Shown here: positions 1 to 5,120 of the stretch, one piece after another | Layout of the letters: each line of letters starts with the position of its first letter | How positions within the stretch are numbered: the first letter of the stretch is position 1 | Assembly (NCBI GenBank): GCA_964435025.1 | Contig: CAYSXL010000027.1 | Location: 1 to 5,120 of the forward strand | Direction of reading: 5' to 3' | From: PWHW01 sp964435025 | Lineage (GTDB): Bacteria > Patescibacteriota > Minisyncoccia > Minisyncoccales > PWPS01 | Length of the DNA: 5,120 bases | Position numbers and translations under genes: made by a program | The notes under the pieces: generated by a model | The model's input: only the letters and a program-made list of their open reading frames with translations | Told to the model about the DNA's origin: nothing | Databases searched by the model: none

Positions 1-816
1 ATCCGGGGCTATATAGAAGTATTCGGGCTGTTCTTCCGCCTCCGGACAAAACATAATTTCTTCTTCTAATTCTTCTTCAGTGATACAACAACAAAGTTCA
101 ACATAGGCATCCCCAATCTCGATTTCCTTATACTCACAATGACTAAAATCTTCAAAATTTTCTGCATTACAATCTTCTTTTCCAGCTTCCACATCTACAT
201 AGTCCTCTCCAAAAGCGTAAGCACAATCGGTGGCTTCTATCATGGCTTCATCACAACAACAAATCACCTGCTCTCCCTCTCCTACTTCTTTACATTCGTA
301 CTCAAGCTTATCAACGTCGGAAGGGCATTTTCCATACTCTCCTTCATCGGTCATTCTAATCATGTCATCAGGACACTGGGGTTCATCTTCAATACAACAC
401 CAAATATCCTCATATGCTATTTCCTCCCCATCTTCGTCATACAAGTCTTTTTTTTCACACTCATACCCTTCTCCCGGTTCTTCAGTGTACCGTTCCGAGC
501 CCGGAAGAGCCTCTTCACATGTTGTGGGTTTTTCTTCTTCCGGGTCATCTTCCAGACACCAGCACTGTATAGGAAGATCGGGCTCTTCTCCTTCAGGCAC
601 CCCGCAACTTTTATACTCATCTATTTCATACCCTTCTTCTGTAAGGTCCCCGGCGGAAAGTTTACAGTCAGGGTCTTCTTCTATCTCTTCTTCGGGGTCT
701 TCATCTTCTTCAACTTCTACTTCCTCTGTTTTCTGACAACATACACTTCCCGGAAGAATATAATTTTCCATACCCGTACAATCAAAGGTTCCCGCACGAA
801 CCCATCCGTCCGGGCA
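1..816 (-). repeat. Degenerate ~50-residue cysteine-rich acidic repeat (protein-level), at least five copies
   Basis: In the C-terminal part of the fusion protein, modules begin at Cys603, Cys653, Cys702, Cys750 and Cys800, with a sixth starting at Cys859 and cut by the window edge. Start-to-start spacing is 50, 49, 48, 50 and 59 residues. Each module has a first Cys, one or two middle Cys (615; 673; 722; 766 and 777; 818 and 829) and a closing cluster (CC 628-629; CWC 687-689; CC 742-743; CCC 788-790; CCC 844-846). Linkers between modules are rich in Glu and Asp: 31 of residues 631-700 are acidic. A related fore-module may be C549, C561, C573-574. The modules are too diverged at DNA level to be a recent tandem duplication. 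Disulfide bonding or metal binding (Ca2+ by the acidic residues) are inferences. Confidence 0.7.
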
Positions 817-2622
817 GAATCCTTCTCGAAAGCGTTTGTACTCATCGGGTACCTCTCGGTGTACTGTCGTATCATCATCCGTCGCTTCCCTCATTTCTCG
901 ACAGCATTCCATTAAAGGAACAGCAGCTCCCCAAAGAACACAATTAGACGGAGGTGCATACTGGTGTGGATGATTACACCATCCTACATCCCAGAAATAA
1001 TTTCCTGTGGGAACATATCCGGTCGAAGATTCACTTCCAAAAACCTCCCCGACAAAAGGATTAAAAAGAGAAGCGGAGTAGAGGTTTAGTTCTGAAGAAT
1101 TATCACCTCTCGCAAGAATTTCCGTGTCAAAAATAAAGTCAAAAAACAAATCTTCCCAAGTGGGAATATCCATCGGCTCTATTTCCGGTTCCGGAGGAGC
1201 GGGAACGTCGTTGTAAATAACGTGAGCATTATTCGGGCCCTTGCCGTCCGCTATTCTCCTATTTTCGTTTTTTCTAAGGTCGGAAACACTTATCTCACGG
1301 ATTCCGTAATAGGAATCATTTACATACACCGTATCTCCCTCTATTCCCGTAAGTACAATCGCGTGCCCCCCGTGATCCCCTATGTTGTACGGAGGATATC
1401 TCCCCACCGCAATGACGGGACGCCCTTCTTCCAGCTCACTTATCATCTCATCAACGCCGGTTATGTGATTGTGATTTAATCCCACTTCCTCCGCCAAATC
1501 CCCAAACAAGTTTTGATAGGTTCCCGAAGCTTCTGTTACGTGACACTCTTCCTCGGCAAAACGCGCCGTTTCGGCAGGGCTCATTTCATGTCCGTAATGG
1601 CTTACAACCATCGCAGCCGAAGTGGGAAGACATCCGGAACCTCCAACTGTTTGATTTGATTCCGGATATTTATCCCGCCCGTAGGAATTATACTTCCACT
1701 CATCGTCCCACTGTAAAAAGAAAGGGACATCATTCTCCCCGGTGGGAGCTGTTTCAATATCGGCTAAGCGCGGAAACACAAACTCTCCAAATCCGCCGGA
1801 GTCCACAATATTGTATTCATCTTCTTCGTCCCATTCATCGCTTAACGCTTTACTGTGGTCTATTTCGCTATCGAAAGGGTCGTGTGCCCAAGGTTCTCCC
1901 CCCTCATGAATATCTTCCCACCACTCGCTATCTTCCGACCACAACTCTGTCTCTTCGCTCGGCTCTCTTTCTACAACATCCATCTCTTCCTCGCCCATGC
2001 AGGGCTCTCCTTCGGGACACTCTTCTATAATTTCCAGGAGTTCTTTACTCCCCACATAAATATCTTCCGCTGTTTCCTCGGCGTCTTCTGTTGCCTCAAG
2101 TACAGCATAAAGCTTTTCTTCCGCCTTTTCGTTTAAAATGGCATCTTCTATTAAAAGCCCAAAAGGAATTTGATAATATACATTTTTGATTTCCCACTCC
2201 AGGTCGTGCATATCAATTTCTTCGACATCATCCGTTTCTCTTGTCTCAAAAAGAACAAACCTCGAATCCACCGCATAAAGAACGGAATAAGAAAAAAGCA
2301 CGATGAGTACTCCCTGCATCGCGCTAAGTATCCATTTTTTCGCCTCTTTTTTCTTCTCCGGGTCCCCCGCAGAGGAGAGATGTAAAAAGCCCCCGTAACT
2401 CACAACAGCAATCGCCACCATAACGGATATTATAACCAGGAGATGGAAGAGGTAGGCCATAAATAGAGGGAAAATATCCTCTTTGTCCGCATCCGCAAGA
2501 AACTCCTGTGGAGATTCCACTCCCGGAATAGTAGGGTAAGTCACTTCCGTTTGCGAAAAGACAAAAAAAGGAACCACGAAAAGAAGGACTACCAGTGATA
2601 TTATGAGAAGATGTTTTTTCAT
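1..2622 (-). CDS. T4SS pilin-like / C39 peptidase / Cys-rich repeat fusion protein (3' end outside window)
   Basis: Seen: an ATG at 2622-2620 opens a frame with no stop for 874 codons to base 1, so the C-terminus is missing. Residues 1-23 form a signal peptide (MKKHLLII, hydrophobic core, likely cleavage after VFS before Q24). Residues 24-122 resemble the Patescibacteria T4SS pilin family: a YPTIPGVESPQEFL entry, helix ~53-80, a loop with SAGDPEKKKEAKKW, helix ~97-118. Residues ~125-295 are an acidic linker with several Trp. Residues ~296-470 are a C39-like papain-fold peptidase: Gln304, Cys331 in GSGCLPTSAAMV, His420 in GGHAIVLTG, Asp436 in VYVNDSYYG. Residues ~485-874 are acidic and cysteine-rich. 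The Lys-rich loop should be cytoplasmic, so the peptidase and tail should be outside (inference). It follows the VirB4 gene after 91 bases and has no Shine-Dalgarno sequence. Ordinary pilins of this family are only about 100-130 residues, so the fusion is unusual. Peptidase substrate is unknown. The pilin and C39 calls are by family recognition, not a search. Confidence 0.88.
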   Translation of the reverse strand, partial: MKKHLLIISLVVLLFVVPFFVFSQTEVTYPTIPGVESPQEFLADADKEDIFPLFMAYLFHLLVIISVMVAIAVVSYGGFLHLSSAGDPEKKKEAKKWILSAMQGVLIVLFSYSVLYAVDSRFVLFETRETDDVEEIDMHDLEWEIKNVYYQIPFGLLIEDAILNEKAEEKLYAVLEATEDAEETAEDIYVGSKELLEIIEECPEGEPCMGEEEMDVVEREPSEETELWSEDSEWWEDIHEGGEPWAHDPFDSEIDHSKALSDEWDEEDEYNIVDSGGFGEFVFPRLADIETAPTGENDVPFFLQWDDEWKYNSYGRDKYPESNQTVGGSGCLPTSAAMVVSHYGHEMSPAETARFAEEECHVTEASGTYQNLFGDLAEEVGLNHNHITGVDEMISELEEGRPVIAVGRYPPYNIGDHGGHAIVLTGIEGDTVYVNDSYYGIREISVSDLRKNENRRIADGKGPNNAHVIYNDVPAPPEPEIEPMDIPTWEDLFFDFIFDTEILARGDNSSELNLYSASLFNPFVGEVFGSESSTGYVPTGNYFWDVGWCNHPHQYAPPSNCVLWGAAVPLMECCREMREATDDDTTVHREVPDEYKRFREGFCPDGWVRAGTFDCTGMENYILPGSVCCQKTEEVEVEEDEDPEEEIEEDPDCKLSAGDLTEEGYEIDEYKSCGVPEGEEPDLPIQCWCLEDDPEEEKPTTCEEALPGSERYTEEPGEGYECEKKDLYDEDGEEIAYEDIWCCIEDEPQCPDDMIRMTDEGEYGKCPSDVDKLEYECKEVGEGEQVICCCDEAMIEATDCAYAFGEDYVDVEAGKEDCNAENFEDFSHCEYKEIEIGDAYVELCCCITEEELEEEIMFCPEAEEQPEYFYIAPD
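1213..1737 (-). other. C39-like papain-fold cysteine peptidase domain within the fusion protein
   Basis: This covers residues ~296-470. Seen: VPFFLQWDDEW carries the expected oxyanion-hole Gln304. The nucleophile block GGSGCLPTSAAMVV has Cys331 (codon 1632-1630). GDHGGHAIVLTG has His420 (codon 1365-1363). VYVNDSYYG has Asp436, 16 residues after the His. This Gln, Cys, His, Asp order and spacing fits the C39_2 group of secreted papain-like peptidases. Two departures are visible: GCLP where GCGP is usual, and NDS where NDP is common. No ABC transporter or bacteriocin precursor is nearby, so leader-peptide cleavage coupled to an exporter is unlikely. Substrate is unknown: a secreted protein, a T4SS subunit or a wall peptide are all possible. 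Confidence 0.8.
2257..2553 (-). other. T4SS pilin-like (VirB2/TrbC-type) two-helix domain of the large fusion protein
   Basis: This covers residues 24-122 of the protein starting at 2622. After the predicted signal-peptide cut comes a short proline-containing segment (YPTIPGVESPQEF), a hydrophobic helix at ~53-80 ending in VVSYGGFLHLSSAGDP, a basic loop KKKEAKKW, and a second helix at ~97-118 ending in YSVLYAVD. This order, with the YGG and AGDPEK-type motif between the helices, is what the short T4SS pilin proteins of Patescibacteria show; those usually end soon after the second helix. Known for the family: such subunits are inserted in the membrane and extracted into a pilus by T4SS ATPases. 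Here the module could be a membrane anchor rather than a polymerising pilin, because over 750 residues follow it. Confidence 0.75.
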
Positions 2623-2655
2623 ATTCGATTTAAATTATAAAACAAGTGATTTCTC

Positions 2656-2685
2656 ATTGTACATCATATTCAGCAAGAAAGACAA
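2656..2685 (-). promoter_or_regulatory. Candidate sigma70-type promoter ahead of the fusion gene
   Basis: On the minus strand in the 91-base gap after VirB4, TTGTCT (2685-2680) and TACAAT (2661-2656) stand 18 bases apart, which would start transcription near 2649 with a leader of about 25 bases. A perfect TATAAT also lies at 2639-2634, but it has no recognisable -35 box at 16-18 bases and would give an almost leaderless message. The gap is very AT-rich, so chance matches are likely. The gene may instead be read through from VirB4. No Shine-Dalgarno-like purine block precedes the ATG at 2622. Confidence 0.3.
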
Positions 2686-2713
2686 GGTTTTTGTTTTTTT
2701 ATATTTTTTAATA

Positions 2714-4504
2714 TTAAAATTTTTCTTTCTCTTTTTTCATTTTTTCTATGTCCTCCGGAGAAGAAGTAATTATCTGATCCTCGGTATAAGATGCCGTTAT
2801 CTTTATCGCTACGTGCTTTTGCCCCGCAAAAAATATTCCCTCTCCCACTTCCCCCTCAAGAAGAATAAATTTCTCCTCTTCCGTTAAGTTGAACGTCTCC
2901 TGAATCATATCAATTACTGCGGAAGACTGCTTAAGAAGTATTTTTAGTGCGGAGTTGGTTACAATTGGTTTTCCGTAATTTGACTGCATAAAATCGGAAA
3001 CATCCTGCGTTATAGTGGTAACTCCAAGCCAATACTTTCGCGCTCTCTTGACGAGCCCGAAAAGAAATGACGCTCCATCTTCATTCTGCATCATAAGCCA
3101 CGCCTCATCAATAACAAAAAGACGCTTCCTCATTGAAGATGTCACTATCTTCCAAATGAAACGCATAATAATAAACATCGCTATAGGACGCATCTCTTCC
3201 TCCAAGTCCCTTATTCCGAAAACAGTTAAATTATTCTCCGTAGAAACGTTGGTATATTGATTAAAAAATCCCGAGTAAGTTCCTTTGGTAAATCTTCGGA
3301 GACGCAAAATAAGAGGTCTCGTTCCTTCCATAGATTCCAGCACTTGTTCAAGGTCGGAGAGAAGTGGTACCTTTCCTTCCCATGTAGTGGGATCACTTTC
3401 CACTGTAATATCCCTCGCCGCATATGTCTCCGTAATCGCTTGGTCTATAAGAGCATCCTCCTCGGGGGAGAGTCCTCCAAGCATAACTCTGAGAAGTCCT
3501 ACAAGATTTATTGTGTTTGTTCTTAAAACCTCCTCTGTGCTCTCATCCTCAGCGGGAATCGGTATATCAAAGGGGTTTATCTGGTGCTTAGAACCTAAAG
3601 ATATATTATAAAAAGCGCCCCCTACCGATTCTGCAAGAGTTTTATACTCGTTCTCAGGGTCTACAATAATTACATCCACTCCGCTCATCAAGGAACGGAG
3701 AACATCGAGCTTAACAAGATATGATTTACCCGCACCGGATGTCCCGAAAATGACCGCATTCGCATTTTCGAGCGTGAATCTGTCAAATAAGACAAGAGAA
3801 CGGTTGTGCTTGTTTATCCCGTACAATATCCCGTCAGAAGACGTAAGGTCAAAAGAAATGAAAGGAAAGATACTTGAAAGAGGTTCCGTGTTCATAGGGG
3901 TGTGCGTCTGCAAAAGATCCATGCCGTAAGGAGAGGTACTTGTGAATCCGGCCGCCTGCTGGAAAAGCGCCGGCCTTACATAAATCACCTTTGCTTCGAA
4001 TATCGATCTTAGCACGCTTTCCGTGTCCTCAATCTCCTTTTCCGAATCACCGTAAATAGTTATATAAAGCCCGAAATAGAACATTCTTTCTTGCGCGGAC
4101 TGTAATCTGTCTCTAAGTTCTTCCATATCTTGATAGGCCGTCTGGAGAACGGGATTTCTAACAAGCCCTTTTTCTTCGTTATCCATTATTTCGGCTTGCA
4201 CTTCCGTGAGACGTTTACGAAGCTTTTTTAACACTTCTTCCGTGCTTGCCGGGTGAATAAAAAAGGACATATCAAACTGCACATTGAGATTGATTACGGG
4301 AGAAACCCATCCGGCGGTAATATAGTGCGGAAAAGAGAAAACAAAGAAAGAGCGCGAAAATTTTTCCTCTATCCTGAGTTGTCCTTGATGTTCCTGAATA
4401 GAAGATGGCGCAACAACATCAACAATTCTAAGTTCGTTGCTTTTCTTTTCTTTATTCGAAGACTCTTGTCCCAATAGTTTTTTAAAATCGTCTACCAATG
4501 ACAT
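2714..4504 (-). CDS. virB4: VirB4-family type IV secretion ATPase
   Basis: A complete 596-residue P-loop ATPase. VirB4 proteins sit at the cytoplasmic face of the inner membrane in T4SS and conjugation machines, drive pilin extraction and support substrate transfer. Seen: an N-terminal VirB4-type domain at ~1-235, with YITAGWVSPVINLNVQFDMS followed by a charged helical stretch at ~87-140; Walker A GTSGAGKS at 254-261 (Lys260, Ser261); VIIVDPENEY at 278-287; Walker B RLFVIDEAWLM at 461-471 (Asp466, Glu467); basic KRARKYWLGV at 486-495; TITQDVSDF at 497-505, with Gln500 in the usual sensor position. The C-terminus is a Lys/Glu-rich tail. All ATPase motifs are intact. The ATG at 4504 is preferred because an in-frame TAA lies four codons upstream. 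The spacer to the TraC-like gene is 14 bases and has no clear ribosome binding site, so translational coupling is likely (inference). No membrane helix is evident, as expected. Confidence 0.95.
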   Translation of the reverse strand: MSLVDDFKKLLGQESSNKEKKSNELRIVDVVAPSSIQEHQGQLRIEEKFSRSFFVFSFPHYITAGWVSPVINLNVQFDMSFFIHPASTEEVLKKLRKRLTEVQAEIMDNEEKGLVRNPVLQTAYQDMEELRDRLQSAQERMFYFGLYITIYGDSEKEIEDTESVLRSIFEAKVIYVRPALFQQAAGFTSTSPYGMDLLQTHTPMNTEPLSSIFPFISFDLTSSDGILYGINKHNRSLVLFDRFTLENANAVIFGTSGAGKSYLVKLDVLRSLMSGVDVIIVDPENEYKTLAESVGGAFYNISLGSKHQINPFDIPIPAEDESTEEVLRTNTINLVGLLRVMLGGLSPEEDALIDQAITETYAARDITVESDPTTWEGKVPLLSDLEQVLESMEGTRPLILRLRRFTKGTYSGFFNQYTNVSTENNLTVFGIRDLEEEMRPIAMFIIMRFIWKIVTSSMRKRLFVIDEAWLMMQNEDGASFLFGLVKRARKYWLGVTTITQDVSDFMQSNYGKPIVTNSALKILLKQSSAVIDMIQETFNLTEEEKFILLEGEVGEGIFFAGQKHVAIKITASYTEDQIITSSPEDIEKMKKEKEKF

Positions 4505-4518
4505 AAGATGGTTTTATT

Positions 4519-5120
4519 TTACGTGGTAAGCTCTTCCGGAAATTCCGGATAATAACCGCTTTCCGCGCTTTTGGGGTGAAAAAGTGACCAAAAAAGCTCT
4601 ATAATCTCGATTGTCGTAAGGGGAGCACAGTGAAGCCCGCATCTTCTAAGCCCCAGCGCAACGAACTCCATTCTTTGGTAGAGCTGCTCTTTCCCCCTTT
4701 GAAAGTCATCTTCATTTGTTTTCTTTTTTTCACCTTTTTTGCTTTTTTTGTCCGCACCGGAAATAGCGTAAGGAACCACAACAAAAAAGTTTTTAGTATA
4801 AATTGATTCCTTTTTTACAAAATTCTCTAAAAATTCCCTGTATCCCGCCGTCTGCTTTTTAAGGAGGGTGTTTTCCTGTTTTGCTTCCATTTCTTTTACT
4901 TTTTCAATATAGCCGGTAATATTGGTTTTCCTTGACTGAATAACTATCTGACAGGGAAAGTCCAGTGAATTCAAGAAAGATTGGAACTGATGTATTACCG
5001 CCTCTTGTTCATCTCTTGATTTAAGAGCAATATTAATCGAAGAAACCATCAGCACTCCTCTAAGCCCTTGGTTTTCCAGGATAATCACCCCCTCTCTTAC
5101 CTGCTTAATGGGAATAAAAT
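4519..5120 (-). CDS. TraC-like T4SS protein (5' end outside window)
   Basis: The frame is open from the right edge (first full codon 5118-5116) to TAA at 4521-4519, giving 199 visible residues. The GTG at 5088 could be taken as a start, but the upstream codons read FIPIKQVREG and join smoothly to VIILENQGLRGVLMVSSINI. This is the usual internal opening of the Patescibacteria TraC-like proteins encoded next to VirB4, so the real start is beyond 5120. Visible blocks: SSINIALKSRDEQEAVIHQF, FLNSLDFPCQIVIQSRK, YREFLENFV, NFFVVVPY, a Lys-rich low-complexity insert (DKKSKKGEKKK), and LRRCGLHCAPLTTIEIIELF. These resemble the N-terminal, non-ATPase region of TraC/VirB4 proteins; no Walker motif is present. 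It probably works with the adjacent VirB4 at the membrane (inference from context). Exact biochemical role is not known. Confidence 0.85.
   Translation of the reverse strand, partial: FIPIKQVREGVIILENQGLRGVLMVSSINIALKSRDEQEAVIHQFQSFLNSLDFPCQIVIQSRKTNITGYIEKVKEMEAKQENTLLKKQTAGYREFLENFVKKESIYTKNFFVVVPYAISGADKKSKKGEKKKTNEDDFQRGKEQLYQRMEFVALGLRRCGLHCAPLTTIEIIELFWSLFHPKSAESGYYPEFPEELTT

Noticed and set aside
230..736. 168-codon plus-strand Ser/Pro-rich open frame
   Set aside because: Another antisense frame of the same acidic repeat region; the Ser runs are complements of GAA/GAG/GAT codons in a shifted frame, not a real serine-rich protein.
1..816. Possible DNA-level tandem repeat or satellite in the acidic region (many GAAGAA/TTCTTC runs)
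   Set aside because: The similarity is in codon composition and cysteine spacing at protein level; the nucleotide modules do not align well enough to be a recent tandem duplication.
139..915. 258-codon plus-strand open frame rich in Phe, Ile and Ser, which looks like a membrane protein
   Set aside because: It lies antisense to the acidic Cys-rich part of the fusion protein. Glu/Asp codons (GAA, GAT) read as TTC and ATC on the other strand, which creates long stop-free hydrophobic frames. It has no recognisable motifs.
1656..2385. Plus-strand open frames at 1656-2030, 1855-2136 and 2170-2385
   Set aside because: All overlap the linker and pilin parts of the minus-strand fusion protein, show no family features and no ribosome binding sites.
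2706..2719. 14-base perfect palindrome TTTTAATATTAAAA at the VirB4 stop codon, next to T-rich and A-rich runs
   Set aside because: Considered as a terminator or operator. It is pure A/T with no loop and would form a very weak hairpin; such palindromes are expected by chance in an AT-rich gap.
3015..3611. Plus-strand frames and the minus-strand frame 3226-3423 inside VirB4
   Set aside because: VirB4 is continuous and its motifs are intact through this region, so these are out-of-frame shadows.
4599..4784. 61-codon minus-strand frame within the TraC-like gene
   Set aside because: It is a +1/-1 shadow of the Lys-rich part of the TraC-like protein, whose own frame stays open and matches its family on both sides.

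Overview
All three genes in this window lie on the minus strand and read from the right edge to the left. The proteins look like part of a chromosomal type IV secretion / conjugation-type cluster of the kind common in Candidatus Patescibacteria (CPR bacteria). That assignment is an inference from family recognition: the trio of TraC-like protein, short VirB4 ATPase and two-helix pilin-like protein in this order is characteristic of that group, and the standard genetic code gives clean open frames throughout. No rRNA, tRNA, CRISPR array or insertion sequence was found.

Layout in transcription order: (1) 5120-4519, a TraC-like T4SS protein that is still open at the right edge, so its true start lies outside; (2) 4504-2714, a complete 596-residue VirB4-type ATPase, separated by only 14 bases; (3) a 91-base AT-rich gap (2713-2623) with a weak promoter candidate; (4) 2622-1, a very large open frame of 874 codons with no stop before the left edge. 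Coding density is near total: the only non-coding stretches are the 14-base and 91-base gaps, so there is no gene-free stretch above 300 bases.

The striking item is the third gene. Its first ~125 residues are a secreted two-helix T4SS pilin-like module. It then continues into a long acidic, tryptophan-bearing linker, a complete-looking C39-type papain-fold cysteine peptidase domain (Cys331, His420, Asp436, Gln304), and a very acidic cysteine-rich tail. Cysteines in that tail recur in modules of about 50 residues, each closing on CC, CxC or CCC. The predicted topology puts everything after the second helix outside the cytoplasm.

Working model (inference): VirB4 powers assembly or extraction of the pilin-like subunit, the TraC-like protein acts with VirB4, and the giant protein is a surface-exposed, membrane-anchored or pilus-incorporated subunit carrying a peptidase and a disulfide-stabilised stalk or binding region. 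Possible roles are substrate processing, cell-wall penetration or host-cell contact. The long plus-strand open frames at 139-2400 are antisense shadows of this acidic protein.
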